From contig NZ_VHQI01000018.1 of the NCBI RefSeq assembly GCF_006517625.1, positions 1 to 47,788 of the forward strand: 47,788 nucleotides of DNA. Direction: 5' to 3'. The notes under the pieces are model-generated. The model saw only the letters and a list, made by a program, of their open reading frames with translations, did not search any database and was not told where the DNA came from. The DNA is from Mixta tenebrionis. Its GTDB lineage: Bacteria; Pseudomonadota; Gammaproteobacteria; Enterobacterales; Enterobacteriaceae. A program made the position numbers and the translations under genes. This document shows, piece by piece, positions 34,092-45,624 of this stretch (within the stretch, counting starts at the first letter, position 1; every line of letters starts with the position of its first letter).

Positions 34092-35384
34092 TCAGGCGGA
34101 TAAAAACAGATCGGGGCGATCCAGTGCGGCGCGTATGGCCTCGCTTAGCCGGGCCAGACTGTCGGCATCAATCACATAAGGCGGCATCAGATAGATCAGC
34201 CGCCCAAAGGGGCGAATCCAGACGCCGCGATCGACAAAAAAGCGCTGGATGGCCGCCATATTCACCGGCCGACGGCTTTCGATCACGCCGATTGCGCCCA
34301 GCACGCGCGCCTCCTTAACCTGCGGATGCGCCGCCAGCGGCAACAGGGCTTCACTTAGCTGGCGCGCGATGGCGGCTACCTGCTGCGGCCAGCGTCCTTC
34401 CTGTAACAGCGCCAGGCTGGCGTCGGCTACCGCGCAGGCGAGCGCATTGCCCATAAAGGTTGGGCCGTGCATAAAGCAGCCCGCCGCGCCGTTGCTGATG
34501 GTATTCGCCACCTCACGCGTGGTCAGGGCGGCGGACAGCGTCAGGGCGCCGCCGGTCAGCGCCTTACCCAGGCAGAGAATATCGGGCGCGATGCCGGCAT
34601 GATCGCAGGCAAACAGTTTGCCGGTACGTCCAAAACCGGTAGCGATTTCATCGGCGATCAGTAATACCTGATGGCGATCGCACAGCTCGCGCACCCGTTG
34701 CAGATAGCGCGGATGATAAAAGCGCATGCCGCCCGCTCCCTGCACAATCGGCTCCAGAATCACGGCGGCGATAGCGCCCCGATGCTGCGCTATCAGCGCG
34801 GCGAATTCAGCGATATCCGCCTCATCCCACTCATCATCAAAGCGGCGCTGCGGCGCGGGCGCGAACAGATGCGTCGGCAGATAGCCCTGCCACAGGCTGT
34901 GCATCGAGTTATCCGGGTCGCATACCGACATGGCGGAGAAGGTATCGCCATGATAGCCGCGGCGCAGCGTCAAAAAGCGCTGCCGCCGTTCTCCGCGCGC
35001 CTGCCAGTACTGCAGCGCCATCTTCATCGCTACCTCCACCGCTACCGAGCCGGAATCGGCAAGAAACACGCATTCCAGCGGCGCAGGCGTCATCGCCACC
35101 AGCCGACGACAAAGCGCCACGGCGGCGGGATGAGTGATGCCGCCGAACATCACGTGGGACATTTGCGCCATTTGCGTTTGCAGCGCCTGGTTGAGGCGCG
35201 GGTGATTGTAGCCATGTATCGCCGCCCACCACGAGGACATACCGTCGATCAGCTGACGGCCATCGGCCAGCCGCAGATGAACGCCCTGCGCGCCGACCAC
35301 GGGATAGCAGGGCAGGGGATCGCTCATGGAGGTGTAAGGGTGCCAGATATGGTCACGGTCGAAGGCGAGATCGTCTGAATTCAT
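34092..35384 (-). CDS. bioA: Adenosylmethionine-8-amino-7-oxononanoate aminotransferase (BioA)
   Basis: This 430-residue PLP enzyme converts KAPA to DAPA using S-adenosylmethionine as amino donor, the third-last step of biotin synthesis. The PLP lysine is K274 (CLGKALTGG), the same number as in E. coli. Other features are MSSWWAAIHGYNHP and GGMRFYHPRYL. It is divergent to bioBFCD across the BirA operator. It is complete; the start is ATG at 35384. Confidence 0.98.
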   Translation of the reverse strand: MNSDDLAFDRDHIWHPYTSMSDPLPCYPVVGAQGVHLRLADGRQLIDGMSSWWAAIHGYNHPRLNQALQTQMAQMSHVMFGGITHPAAVALCRRLVAMTPAPLECVFLADSGSVAVEVAMKMALQYWQARGERRQRFLTLRRGYHGDTFSAMSVCDPDNSMHSLWQGYLPTHLFAPAPQRRFDDEWDEADIAEFAALIAQHRGAIAAVILEPIVQGAGGMRFYHPRYLQRVRELCDRHQVLLIADEIATGFGRTGKLFACDHAGIAPDILCLGKALTGGALTLSAALTTREVANTISNGAAGCFMHGPTFMGNALACAVADASLALLQEGRWPQQVAAIARQLSEALLPLAAHPQVKEARVLGAIGVIESRRPVNMAAIQRFFVDRGVWIRPFGRLIYLMPPYVIDADSLARLSEAIRAALDRPDLFLSA

Positions 35385-35389
35385 GATCG

Positions 35390-35424
35390 CTTGTAAACCA
35401 AAATAAAAAGATTTAGTTTACAAG
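35390..35424. promoter_or_regulatory. BirA operator (bioO) between bioA and bioB
   Basis: CTTGTAAAC (35390-35398) and GTTTACAAG (35416-35424) form a 9-bp dyad with a 17-bp spacer. It is nearly identical in half-sites to the E. coli operator bound by BirA with biotinyl-AMP. It lies in the 85-bp divergent gap. A TATAAT at 35425-35430 is a likely -10 for bioB, so bound repressor would block both operons when biotin is plentiful. Confidence 0.93.
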
Positions 35425-35469
35425 TATAATTCGGTTCCACAATAAAAACGACACTTTCTGGAGTAAGCA

Positions 35470-36501
35470 ATGGCGATGCGCTGGACGCTGGCACAGGCTC
35501 AGGCCCTGTTTGATAAACCTTTTCTTGAACTGATGTTTGAAGCGCAGCAGGTACACCGGCAGCACTTCGATCCGCGACAGGTGCAGGTCAGTACGCTGCT
35601 GTCGATAAAAACCGGCGCCTGCCCGGAAGACTGCAAATATTGCCCGCAGAGCGCGCGCTATAAAACCGGCCTTGAGGCGGAGCGGCTGATGGAGGTAGAG
35701 GAGGTGCTCGCCTCGGCGCGTAAGGCGAAGGCGGCGGGATCGTCGCGCTTCTGCATGGGCGCGGCGTGGAAAAACCCCAGCGATCGCGATATGCCTTACC
35801 TGGAAAAGATGGTGCAGGGCGTCAAGGCGCTGGGCATGGAAACCTGCATGACGCTGGGAACCCTGAGCGATGCGCAGGCGCAGCGGCTGGGAGAGGCGGG
35901 GCTGGACTTCTACAACCATAACCTGGACACCTCGCCGGAGTTCTACGGCAATATCATCACAACCCGCACTTATCAGGAGCGTCTCGATACGCTGGAAAAA
36001 GTGCGCGAGGCGGGCATCAAAGTCTGCTCCGGCGGCATCGTCGGACTGGGCGAAGAGGTCAGGGATCGCGCCGCGCTGCTGGTGCAGCTGGCAAACCTGC
36101 CGGTGGCGCCGGAAAGCGTGCCGATCAATATGCTGGTAAAGGTAAAGGGCACGCCGCTGGCGGAAAACGACGATGTCGATCCCTTCGATTTTATTCGCAC
36201 CATTGCGGTGGCGCGTATCATGATGCCCACCTCCCACGTGCGGCTCTCCGCCGGGCGCGAACAGATGAGCGAGCAGACGCAGGCGATGTGTTTTATGGCG
36301 GGCGCCAACTCCATTTTCTACGGCTGCAAGCTGCTGACCACCCCCAACCCGGAAGAGGATAAAGATCTGCTGCTGTTCCGCAAGCTTGGCCTTAACCCGG
36401 AGCATACCCATACCGATGCGGGCGATAACGCGCAGCAGCAGGCGCTGACGCGGCAGCTGGTCAACGCCGACAGCGCGCGCTATTACAACGCGGCGCCGTA
36501 A
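35470..36501 (+). CDS. bioB: Biotin synthase (BioB)
   Basis: This 343-residue radical SAM enzyme inserts sulfur into dethiobiotin. The [4Fe-4S] cysteines are C51, C55 and C58 (CPEDCKYC). Further cluster ligands fit FCMGAAW (C95), METCMTL and VCSGGIVG, with the arginine in HVRLSAGRE. The start is ATG at 35470 after CTGGAGTAAGC. The frame ends next to bioF (1 bp overlap). It is full length. Confidence 0.98.
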   Translation: MAMRWTLAQAQALFDKPFLELMFEAQQVHRQHFDPRQVQVSTLLSIKTGACPEDCKYCPQSARYKTGLEAERLMEVEEVLASARKAKAAGSSRFCMGAAWKNPSDRDMPYLEKMVQGVKALGMETCMTLGTLSDAQAQRLGEAGLDFYNHNLDTSPEFYGNIITTRTYQERLDTLEKVREAGIKVCSGGIVGLGEEVRDRAALLVQLANLPVAPESVPINMLVKVKGTPLAENDDVDPFDFIRTIAVARIMMPTSHVRLSAGREQMSEQTQAMCFMAGANSIFYGCKLLTTPNPEEDKDLLLFRKLGLNPEHTHTDAGDNAQQQALTRQLVNADSARYYNAAP

Positions 36502-37655
36502 TGAGCTGGTCACAACGCGTTGGGGCGGCGCTGGATGAGCGCCGTCGGCAGCAGCGCTGGCGGCAGCGCACGCTGCTGAGCGTAAACCGCGCAGGCTGGT
36601 TACAGCACGACGGCAGGCGCTATCGCAACTTCGCCAGCAATGACTATCTCGGCCTGAGCGACGATGCGCGGATTATCGCCGCCTGGCAGCAGGGCGCGGC
36701 GCGCTATGGCGTCGGCGCGGGCGCTTCCGGCCACGTTACCGGCTATGCGCAGCCGCACGGCGAGCTGGAGGCGGAGCTGGCGCAGTGGCTGAGCTATCCA
36801 CGCGCGCTGCTGTTTAACTCCGGCTACGCCGCCAACCAGGCGGCGATCGGCGCGCTGGCCGCCGTCGGCGATCGCATCCTGGCGGACAAGCTGGCGCACG
36901 CCTCGCTGCTGGAGGCCGCCAGCCTCAGTCCGGCGACGCTGCGCCGCTTCGCTCACAACCAGGCGACCAGCCTGCAGCGGCTGCTGGCGGCGCCGTGCGC
37001 CGGCGAAACCCTGGTGGTTACCGAGGGCGTGTTCAGCATGGATGGCGACAGCGCGCCGCTGGCGGAGCTGCATACGCTGACGCAGCAGGCGGGCGGCTGG
37101 CTGCTGGTGGATGACGCGCACGGCATCGGCGTACAGGGCGAACAGGGGCGCGGCAGCTGCTGGCGGCAGCGCATCCGACCGGAGCTGCTGGTGATTACCT
37201 TTGGTAAAGCCTTCGGCGTCAGCGGCGCGGCGCTGCTGTGCGATGAGCCGACCGCCGACTATCTGCTGCAGTTCGCGCGTCATCTGATCTACAGCACGGC
37301 GATGCCGCCCGCGCAGGCGGAGGCGCTGCGGGCCGCGCTGCGGGCGGTGCAGCAGGGTGACGATCTGCGCGGGAGGCTGGCGGCGAATATCGTCCGCTTC
37401 CGTCAGGGCGCGCAGCAGCTCGGCCTGCCGCTGCTCCCCTCTGCTACCGCCATCCAGCCGCTGCTGGTGGGCGATGAGGGAAAGGCGCTGGCGTTCTCTG
37501 ACTACCTGCGGCAGCGCGGCTGCTGGGTAACGGCAATCCGTCCGCCGACGGTGCCGCCCGGTACGGCAAGATTGCGTATTACCCTGACGGCGCGGCACGC
37601 GGCGCACGATATCGATAACCTGCTGGAGGCGCTGTATGACGCACCGGGTAAATAA
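36501..37655 (+). CDS. bioF: 8-amino-7-oxononanoate synthase (BioF)
   Basis: This 384-residue PLP enzyme condenses pimeloyl-thioester with alanine to KAPA. K236 in [12 protein letters not shown] is the PLP lysine, the same number as in E. coli. [17 protein letters not shown] and [15 protein letters not shown] are the conserved motifs. Start and stop overlap bioB (1 bp) and bioC (20 bp). It is very GC-rich. Confidence 0.98.
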   Translation: MSWSQRVGAALDERRRQQRWRQRTLLSVNRAGWLQHDGRRYRNFASNDYLGLSDDARIIAAWQQGAARYGVGAGASGHVTGYAQPHGELEAELAQWLSYPRALLFNSGYAANQAAIGALAAVGDRILADKLAHASLLEAASLSPATLRRFAHNQATSLQRLLAAPCAGETLVVTEGVFSMDGDSAPLAELHTLTQQAGGWLLVDDAHGIGVQGEQGRGSCWRQRIRPELLVITFGKAFGVSGAALLCDEPTADYLLQFARHLIYSTAMPPAQAEALRAALRAVQQGDDLRGRLAANIVRFRQGAQQLGLPLLPSATAIQPLLVGDEGKALAFSDYLRQRGCWVTAIRPPTVPPGTARLRITLTARHAAHDIDNLLEALYDAPGK

Positions 37656-38394
37656 ACAGGCGGTGGCGCAGGCGTTTGGCCGCGCCGCCGGCGGCTACGA
37701 GCGCTACGCCGATTTCCAGCGCGCCAGCGGCGAGCGTTTGCTGAAGCTGCTGCCGGCCACGACGGGCGGGACGGTACTGGATGCGGGCTGCGGCACCGGC
37801 TGGTTCAGCCGCCGCTGGCAGCAGCGCGGACATCAGGTTATCGCACTCGATCTGTCGCCGGGCATGCTGGCGCAGGCGCGCCGCGATAACTCTGCGCATC
37901 ACTATCTGCTGGGCGATATTGAGGCGCTGCCGCTGCGCAGCCGCAGCGTCGATATCAGCTGGAGCAATCTGGCGCTGCAGTGGTGCGGCAGCCTGAAGCA
38001 GGGCATCGATGAGCTGTGCCGGGTAACGCGGCCCGGCGGCAGGGTGCTGTTCTCCACGCTGGCGGACGCCTCGTTAAGCGAAATGCGCAGCGCCTGGCAG
38101 GCGCTGGATGCGTATCAGCATACGAACAGCTTCTTATCCGAGGCGGCGATTGACCAGGCGTGCGCGGGCCGTTCGCGGCAGCTGTACAGCGCCAGGATAG
38201 AACAATATTTTCCCGACGTGCCGGGCGCCCTGCAGTCGCTGAAGGGCATCGGCGCGACCCATATCCATCAGGGCCGCGCCAGCGGTCTGCTGACCCGCCA
38301 GCGGCTGCAGCGGCTGGCGCATCACTGGCCGCACGATGAGCGTGGCTATCTGTTATCCTGGCAACTGATTACCGGAGTGATTAACTGTGAGTAA
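37636..38394 (+). CDS. bioC: Malonyl-ACP O-methyltransferase (BioC)
   Basis: This 252-residue SAM methyltransferase masks malonyl-ACP as a methyl ester to begin pimeloyl synthesis. Motif I is [15 protein letters not shown] at about 47-61. [15 protein letters not shown] and [14 protein letters not shown] are conserved. It overlaps bioF by 20 bp and bioD by 8 bp. No bioH is expected in this operon in enterobacteria. Confidence 0.96.
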   Translation: MTHRVNKQAVAQAFGRAAGGYERYADFQRASGERLLKLLPATTGGTVLDAGCGTGWFSRRWQQRGHQVIALDLSPGMLAQARRDNSAHHYLLGDIEALPLRSRSVDISWSNLALQWCGSLKQGIDELCRVTRPGGRVLFSTLADASLSEMRSAWQALDAYQHTNSFLSEAAIDQACAGRSRQLYSARIEQYFPDVPGALQSLKGIGATHIHQGRASGLLTRQRLQRLAHHWPHDERGYLLSWQLITGVINCE

Positions 38395-39058
38395 CTGCTG
38401 GTTCCTGACCGGAACCGATACCGAAGTAGGTAAAACCGTCGCCGGCAGCGCGCTGCTGCAGGCGGCGAACCGTGCCGGCCTGCGCACCGCGGGCTATAAG
38501 CCGGTAGCGTCGGGCAGCGAGCTGACGCCAGAGGGCATTCGCAACGGCGACGCGCTGGCGCTACAGCGTAACAGCAGCCTGCCGCTGCGCTATGAGGAGG
38601 TCAATCCGCTGGCGTTTCTGGAGCCGACTTCGCCGCATATTGTCAGCGCCGCTACCGGACAGCCGATCGCCTTTGCGCAGCTCTCCGCCGGGCTGGCGGC
38701 GCTGCGGGCGAAGGCGGAGTGGGTGCTGGTAGAGGGCGCAGGCGGCTGGTATACGCCGCTCTCTGAGCAGCAGACCTATGCGGAGTGGGTAAAGCAGGAA
38801 CAGCTGCCGGTTATTCTGGTGGTGGGCGTCAGGCTGGGCTGCATCAACCACGCGCTGCTGACCGCCGACGCGGTGCGGAGCGCCGGGCTGCCGCTGGCGG
38901 GCTGGATCGCTAATGATGTGCAGCCGCCCGGCAAACGGCACCGGGAGTATCTGGCGACCCTGCGTCAGCGCCTGCCGGCGCCGCTGCTGGGGGAAATCCC
39001 CTGGCTGGCGGATATCGATAACGCGCCGCTGGGGGAGTATCTGCGTCTGCCGCAATAA
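38387..39058 (+). CDS. bioD: Dethiobiotin synthetase (BioD)
   Basis: This 223-residue enzyme uses ATP and CO2 to close the ureido ring of DAPA. The P-loop is GTDTEVGKT at 9-17. Other features are KPVASGSE and VEGAGGWYTPL. It starts with GTG at 38387, overlapping the end of bioC, which indicates coupling. It ends the bioBFCD operon; a 6-bp inverted repeat without a T tract follows at 39048-39068. Confidence 0.97.
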   Translation: MSNCWFLTGTDTEVGKTVAGSALLQAANRAGLRTAGYKPVASGSELTPEGIRNGDALALQRNSSLPLRYEEVNPLAFLEPTSPHIVSAATGQPIAFAQLSAGLAALRAKAEWVLVEGAGGWYTPLSEQQTYAEWVKQEQLPVILVVGVRLGCINHALLTADAVRSAGLPLAGWIANDVQPPGKRHREYLATLRQRLPAPLLGEIPWLADIDNAPLGEYLRLPQ

Positions 39059-39068
39059 TATAGCGGCA

Positions 39069-39785
39069 TCAGCCAGGCGCCAGCCACTCATCTACCGCAC
39101 CGCTATCCAGTTCAGCAACGTGGCCCTGCGCCACGTTGCGCCCATGATGCAGCAGTAAAAAGGCGTTCGCTGTCCGTCGAATCACCGCAGTATGCCGTGC
39201 AATTAACAGCAGCGTCAGCCCATATTCGTGGTTAAGCTGATGCAGCCGTTCGCCGGTTTCTTCCGCCTGCGCTGACGGCATTCCCGCCGTTGGCTCATCG
39301 ACAATCAGCAGATCCGGCTGCGGCGCCAGCGCTCTCGCCAGCATCAGCTGCTGCTGTAACGCAAGCGGCAACGCGCCGCTGCGCAGATGACGCCGCTGCC
39401 ACAGCGCGGGAAACAGATGACTAACCAGCGTTGGCAGCACAGGATGGCCCGCTTGCTGCCCGGCCAGCAGCGCAATCAATAAATTTTCCTCCACGCTAAG
39501 CTGAGAGAATAGCTGGCAGCCCTGCGGCAGATAGCTGATACCCAGCCGTGCCCGCGCTTCGGCGGGCTGCGCCTGTAAATCCTCAGCGCGCGCGCCGCGC
39601 TGCTGCCAGACCATGCTGCCGCCGCCGATCGGCAGATGGCCCATAATACAGTTCGCCAGCGTGGTTTTTCCCATGCCGGGCTGGCCGATAATGCCGGTAG
39701 CGCTGCCGTGCGGCAGCTCAAGATCTACATTCCACAGCACCTGTCTGTCGCCATAGAACTGGCTGATCGAGCGTAAACGTAGCAT
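39069..39785 (-). CDS. Orphan ABC transporter ATP-binding protein, UrtE-like, degenerate signature
   Basis: This 238-residue ATPase resembles UrtE/LivF-type subunits of urea or branched-chain amino acid importers. The N-terminus (SISQFYGDRQVLWNVDLELP) fits UrtE. Walker A GQPGMGKTT and Walker B LLIVDEPTAGM are intact. The ABC signature is altered: RSGALPLALQQQ instead of LSGGQ. No permease, UrtD or binding protein gene lies nearby, so it is either a relic or acts with partners encoded elsewhere. It is convergent with bioD. Confidence 0.78.
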   Translation of the reverse strand: MLRLRSISQFYGDRQVLWNVDLELPHGSATGIIGQPGMGKTTLANCIMGHLPIGGGSMVWQQRGARAEDLQAQPAEARARLGISYLPQGCQLFSQLSVEENLLIALLAGQQAGHPVLPTLVSHLFPALWQRRHLRSGALPLALQQQLMLARALAPQPDLLIVDEPTAGMPSAQAEETGERLHQLNHEYGLTLLLIARHTAVIRRTANAFLLLHHGRNVAQGHVAELDSGAVDEWLAPG

Positions 39786-40263
39786 TACCTTCTCCTTCCG
39801 TCGCCTTTAACGCCTGCTGCTGGCCCGTCGTTCAGGAGCAACGGATAGCAATAGCGCATGGGAACAGCCGCGTTTCCGCGCCGGTAGCGCGCCGCCAGCC
39901 ATGCTTGCAAAGCGCAGGCCAGGCTAAAGGCAACAGGCGAAAACCGAGGCGCAGCAGCCCTGATAAGTCGGAGGATTGTTGAATAATGCTTAATAATTTA
40001 AGCCGGTAACGGACCGGCTGCACTTTAATGGTGCCGGAAGAGCCGCATTTATGGTGCAGCTGAACGCCGATAAGGCAGTAAAATTTATTAATTGCGCGCT
40101 AAAGAGATGGGCGTAAAAGTTTCCACAGCGCCGTACAGCGGGCGCCAGAGGTAAAAATTGAGGCGCAGAGGAGCGGCAAAAGCGCGAAAAAAAAATATTT
40201 CAGCCTGATGACGGCGCCGGGATCTTTTTTATCCATCCCCGATGTTGCGGGGCCTGTAAACAG

Positions 40264-40286
40264 TTATCCACTATTCCTGTGGATAA
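40264..40286. promoter_or_regulatory. Inverted pair of DnaA boxes upstream of uvrB
   Basis: TTATCCACT (40264-40272) faces TGTGGATAA (40278-40286), the latter a perfect DnaA box in reverse, with 5 bp between. They sit about 390 bp before uvrB. DnaA-box-like sites upstream of E. coli uvrB have been discussed in connection with its distal promoter. A further GGGGATAACC near 40488 is a weaker match. Confidence 0.55.
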
Positions 40287-40578
40287 CCATGTGCATTACC
40301 GAGTGAAAACAGCTGGCAGACCAGAGCGGGCGCGGCTTGTTCCTGAACTGGCGTTAAACTGGACTTTATTTATATGTCATTTATTTTCAGCACGTTAAAC
40401 AAAATCAAGCCTGCCAGAGCGCCGGCTTTTTTGCCGCGCGCGTTTTACGTTGCGCCTATTGACAAATGTTAAATGGCGAGCTCAGTTGGGGATAACCTTG
40501 CGCCCCTTAATATTATCGCTGCGTAATGATAAGCCTTAAAATCTCCTGTTTGCCTTTTTTGCCCAGCCAGGGCAAAAT

Positions 40579-40598
40579 AACTGATTATTTATCCAGTG
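40579..40598 (+). promoter_or_regulatory. LexA (SOS) box of uvrB
   Basis: The 20-mer contains CTG-N10-CAG (40581-40596) with the sequence CTGATTATTTATCCAG. It is close to the E. coli uvrB SOS box. It lies about 80 bp upstream of the uvrB start and should make uvrB DNA-damage inducible. Confidence 0.93.
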
Positions 40599-40675
40599 TT
40601 CCGCGCTGGAAAAATCATCGAAGCGGAGTAAAATTACCATCCTGTCCGTGCAATCCTTCAGCAGAGACCTTCATA

Positions 40676-42697
<2,022 letters not shown>

Positions 42698-42712
42698 CGC
42701 GGCTGAACGCGG

Positions 42713-42780
42713 GGCAGGCCACAGAAAGCCTGCCAGCCGCTATTGGCTGACGGCGGCAGAAGGGCGGCCAGCCGTTAGCC
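42713..42780. terminator. Stem-loops between convergent uvrB and ybhK
   Basis: GGCAGGC (42713-42719) pairs with GCCTGCC (42728-42734) with an 8-base loop. A second dyad, GGCTGACGG (42745-42753) with CCGTTAGCC (42772-42780), follows and overlaps the end of ybhK. There are no T tracts, so a factor-independent terminator is uncertain. The position between convergent genes suits transcript ends. Confidence 0.35.
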
Positions 42781-43683
42781 GAGCGACAGCACCGCTTTTT
42801 CCAGCGCCAGGCGCAGCAGCTGACGATCGTGGCGGTAGGGGATATCCGCCGCCTCCAGCGGCTGCTGAATAATCAAACGATCGCGTACGCCCTGGGTATC
42901 GACGCCGGGTCCCACCACCAGCGCATCGATAACTCTTTTTCCGATCCTTTTTTCCAGCAGCGCCAGCTTATCCTCCAGCCGCAGGCTGGCGGCCGCCGGG
43001 CTTAGCTCCCGCCCCAGATTGCCGATATAAATCAGCGGCGCGGGCGAGCGACGCAGCGCCTGGGTCATCTCCTCCATCAGCAGCAGCGGCATCAGGCTGG
43101 TAAAGAAGCTGCCGGGGCCGATCAGCAGCAGATCGGCATCGGCAACGGCTTCAAGCGCCTCGCGCGTCGGGGCGACGCTGGGATGCAGCATCAGCTCCTG
43201 CGGCGGCAGCTTCAGCGTATCGATCTCCGTCTCGCCATACACCATATGGCCTTCGCTGTCGGTGGCGAGCAGATCCACCGGCTGCTCCGACATTGGAATT
43301 AAAAAGGCGTCCACCTTCAGTAGATTACGGATCAGGTTGATCGCCTCCAGCGGGCGCACGCTGAGATGATCCAGCGCCTTCAGCATCAGATTGCCGAGAT
43401 TATGCCCGGCCAGCTCGCCGTTGCCGGTAAAGCGGTACTCGAACATTGCCGAGGCGACGCCGGGTTCGGTAATCAGCTGGTTAAGGCAGTTACGCATATC
43501 TCCCCAGGCGATGCCGCCTTCGGAACGGCGAATACGTCCGGTAGAGCCGCCGTTGTCGGTAGTGGTGACAATGCCGGTAAGGCGCGAGCCGAGCGGGGCC
43601 AGAGCCGACATCACGCGGCCCAGGCCATGACCGCCGCCGAGGGCGACCACCCGATCCAGATCCGCAAGGGTACGATTACGCAT
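42775..43683 (-). CDS. ybhK: YbhK/YvcK family gluconeogenesis-factor-like protein
   Basis: This 302-residue CofD-like protein has the same length as E. coli YbhK. It starts [20 protein letters not shown] and has [29 protein letters not shown] and [13 protein letters not shown], the nucleotide-sugar-binding pattern of YvcK. YvcK binds UDP-GlcNAc in Gram-positives and affects wall synthesis; the role in enterobacteria is unclear. It is convergent with uvrB and divergent from moaA. Confidence 0.96.
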   Translation of the reverse strand: MRNRTLADLDRVVALGGGHGLGRVMSALAPLGSRLTGIVTTTDNGGSTGRIRRSEGGIAWGDMRNCLNQLITEPGVASAMFEYRFTGNGELAGHNLGNLMLKALDHLSVRPLEAINLIRNLLKVDAFLIPMSEQPVDLLATDSEGHMVYGETEIDTLKLPPQELMLHPSVAPTREALEAVADADLLLIGPGSFFTSLMPLLLMEEMTQALRRSPAPLIYIGNLGRELSPAAASLRLEDKLALLEKRIGKRVIDALVVGPGVDTQGVRDRLIIQQPLEAADIPYRHDRQLLRLALEKAVLSLG

Positions 43684-43903
43684 AATTCTCCTGACAGTTA
43701 AACGTGCTGACCGCGTCGTCAGCAGCGCACAGGATAATGGTTTCCTCGCGCCTTTAACATATCGCCGCGCGCCAGAAAGGGTTAAACCAGCGAATAACTG
43801 ACATTTCTGAGTGATTACCTCGATGACCTATATTGTATAACCGCGCTGCGCCGATCAGGCGGTCAAACATGGCGCGATTATGCAGCAATATGCAGAGAAA
43901 ATT

Positions 43904-43927
43904 CGGTATGTATACGGTTATATAACG
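43904..43927 (+). promoter_or_regulatory. ModE-binding site upstream of moaA
   Basis: CGGTATGT (43904-43911) and ATATAACG (43920-43927) are separated by 8 bp, the same layout as the E. coli modA ModE site (CGTTATAT-N8-ACATAACG). Molybdate-bound ModE activates moa in E. coli. It lies about 180 bp before moaA, upstream of a possible -10 (TACTAT, 43957-43962). Confidence 0.75.
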
Positions 43928-43994
43928 AAATTTGACGTGGCATAGCTTGGCAAATAACGCTACTATTTGGCAATTCCTGCCTGGCAGGCACAAC

Positions 43995-44100
43995 CACACT
44001 CAAGCCTTTACGCCTACGTCATTTGATAGGGTGTACTGGCCGCAGCCGCGAGCTGCCAGGGTGCAGAAAGAAATGACTGCATCTCCCATTTTGGAAAGGT
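43995..44100 (+). ncRNA. Moco riboswitch-like leader of moaA
   Basis: The leader has the layout of the molybdenum-cofactor RNA motif found before enterobacterial moaA. It carries CACTCAAGCC, then a stem CAGC/GCTG (44043-44046 and 44052-44055) extended by TGG/CCA. Next is a 7-bp stem GGTGCAG/CTGCATC (44060-44066 and 44077-44083) with an A-rich loop, and then CTCCCATTTTGGAAAGG. The ribosome site of moaA (AAAGG, 44095-44099) lies at its 3' end, where folding could hide it. Confidence 0.7.
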
Positions 44101-44106
44101 GTTCTG

Positions 44107-45093
44107 GTGACGCAATTTATTGATTCTTATGCACGCAAGTTTTATTACCTGCGTCTGTCGATTACAGATGTGTGCAATTTTCGTTGCACCTACTGTCTGC
44201 CCGATGGCTATAAGCCGCAGGGCACCACCAACAAAAGCTTCCTCTCGCTGGATGAGATCCGGCGCGTCACGCGCGCGTTCGCCAACGCCGGCACGGAGAA
44301 GGTACGCCTCACCGGCGGCGAGCCGAGCCTGCGCCGCGACTTTGTCGATATCATTGCGGCGGTGCGCGAAAATCCGGGCATTACCCAGCTGGCGGTGACC
44401 ACCAACGGCTATCGCATGGCGCGTGACGTCGCGCGCTGGCGCGCGGCGGGGCTGACCTCGATTAACGTCAGCGTCGACAGCCTTGACGCCCGTCAATTTC
44501 ATGCCATCACCGGCCAGGATAAATTTCACCAGGTGATGCGCGGTATCGATGCCGCTTTCGAGGCGGGGTTCAGCAAGATAAAAGTCAACAGCGTGCTGAT
44601 GCGCGATGTGAACCATCACAGCCTGCACACCTTTCTCGACTGGATTCGCCATCGTCCGATTCAGCTGCGTTTTATTGAGCTGATGGAAACCGGCGAGGGC
44701 AGCGATCTCTTCCGGCGCCACCATCTTTCCGGCGAGGTAATCCGCGACCAGCTGATTATGCAGGGCTGGCAGCGCCAGCTGCGCGAGCGCAGCGACGGTC
44801 CGGCACAGGTGTTCCGTCATCCTGACTATCAGGGCGAAATCGGTCTGATCATGCCCTACGAGAAAGATTTTTGCGCCAGCTGCAACCGTCTGCGCGTCTC
44901 GGCCATCGGCAACCTGCACCTTTGCCTGTTCGGCGATAGCGGCGTGCCGCTGCGCGATCTGCTGGCGTCGGATGAACAGCAGGATGAGCTGCAGGCGCGC
45001 ATTGCCGCCAGCCTCGGCCGCAAAAAGCAGACTCATTTCCTGCATCAGGGCAATACCGGCATCACGCAGAATCTTTCATTTATCGGCGGCTAA
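44107..45093 (+). CDS. moaA: GTP 3',8-cyclase (MoaA)
   Basis: This 328-residue radical SAM enzyme makes cyclic pyranopterin precursor from GTP with MoaC. It starts with GTG at 44107. The first cluster is C23, C27 and C30 (CNFRCTYC). The second cluster is CASC..LHLC near residues 258-275. The C-terminus ends in GG, needed for activity in the family. It is the first gene of the moaABCDE operon. Confidence 0.98.
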   Translation: MTQFIDSYARKFYYLRLSITDVCNFRCTYCLPDGYKPQGTTNKSFLSLDEIRRVTRAFANAGTEKVRLTGGEPSLRRDFVDIIAAVRENPGITQLAVTTNGYRMARDVARWRAAGLTSINVSVDSLDARQFHAITGQDKFHQVMRGIDAAFEAGFSKIKVNSVLMRDVNHHSLHTFLDWIRHRPIQLRFIELMETGEGSDLFRRHHLSGEVIRDQLIMQGWQRQLRERSDGPAQVFRHPDYQGEIGLIMPYEKDFCASCNRLRVSAIGNLHLCLFGDSGVPLRDLLASDEQQDELQARIAASLGRKKQTHFLHQGNTGITQNLSFIGG

Positions 45094-45106
45094 CGCGGAG
45101 AAAAGC

Positions 45107-45622
45107 ATGAGCAAAGCCAATCTCGAATTTCAGGCGACACGCATCGCGGTTCTGACCGTATCCGATCGTCGTGACGCCTCCGACGACACCTCCGGCGACT
45201 ACTTGCGCGAGGCGGCGAGCGAAGCGGGCCATCAGGTGATCGATCACGCTATCGTTCCCGATAATCTTTACCGTATCCGCGCGGTGGTCTCCAGCTGGAT
45301 CGCCAGTGATGATGTGCAGGTAATTTTAATCAACGGCGGCACCGGCTTTTACAGCAAAAACAGTACGCCGGAAGCGCTGCTGCCGCTGTTTGACCGCGAA
45401 GTGGAAGGCTTTGGCGAAGTGTTTCGCATGCTCTCCTGGGAGGAGATCGGTTCCGCCGCGCTGCAGTCACGCGCCGTCGCCGGCATGGCGAATCAGACGC
45501 TGATCTTCGCCGTGCCCGGTTCAACCTCCGCCTGCCGTACCGCCTGGGAGCGCATTATCTGCGAGCAGCTTGATGCGCGCACTCGTCCCTGCCAGTTTGT
45601 TTCCCACCTGAAAAAAGCGTAA
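45107..45622 (+). CDS. moaB: Molybdenum cofactor biosynthesis protein MoaB
   Basis: This 171-residue MogA/MoaB family protein starts at the ATG at 45107 ([20 protein letters not shown]). Conserved parts are [37 protein letters not shown] and [15 protein letters not shown]. In other bacteria MoaB-type enzymes adenylylate molybdopterin; in E. coli this step is done by MogA and the exact role of MoaB is unclear. It lies 13 bp after moaA. Confidence 0.97.
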   Translation: MSKANLEFQATRIAVLTVSDRRDASDDTSGDYLREAASEAGHQVIDHAIVPDNLYRIRAVVSSWIASDDVQVILINGGTGFYSKNSTPEALLPLFDREVEGFGEVFRMLSWEEIGSAALQSRAVAGMANQTLIFAVPGSTSACRTAWERIICEQLDARTRPCQFVSHLKKA

Positions 45623-45624
45623 CT

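Larger units (their letters stand above)
39786..40675. other. Long non-coding region upstream of uvrB
   Basis: About 890 bp hold no credible gene; the short frames here lack typical codon use. The first half may be degraded sequence belonging to the orphan ABC gene's old operon. The second half holds the inverted DnaA boxes (40264-40286), a TTGACA (40459-40464) and the SOS box (40579-40598), listed separately. In E. coli the bioD-uvrB gap also has several uvrB promoters. Confidence 0.7.

Noticed and set aside
34671-35378. 235-codon plus-strand frame opposite bioA
   Set aside because: It is antisense to complete bioA and would cross the bioA start region without its own signals.
35413-36513. 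366-codon minus-strand frame opposite bioB, running into the bioO region
   Set aside because: It is a shadow of bioB; histidine- and arginine-rich composition is typical of antisense frames here.
39048-39068. Inverted repeat TGCCGC/GCGGCA between bioD and the ABC gene as a terminator
   Set aside because: The stem is only 6 bp with no T tract on either side, so it was not listed as a terminator.
44014-45045. 343-codon minus-strand frame opposite moaA
   Set aside because: It is antisense to a clear moaA with its radical SAM motifs and has no family resemblance.
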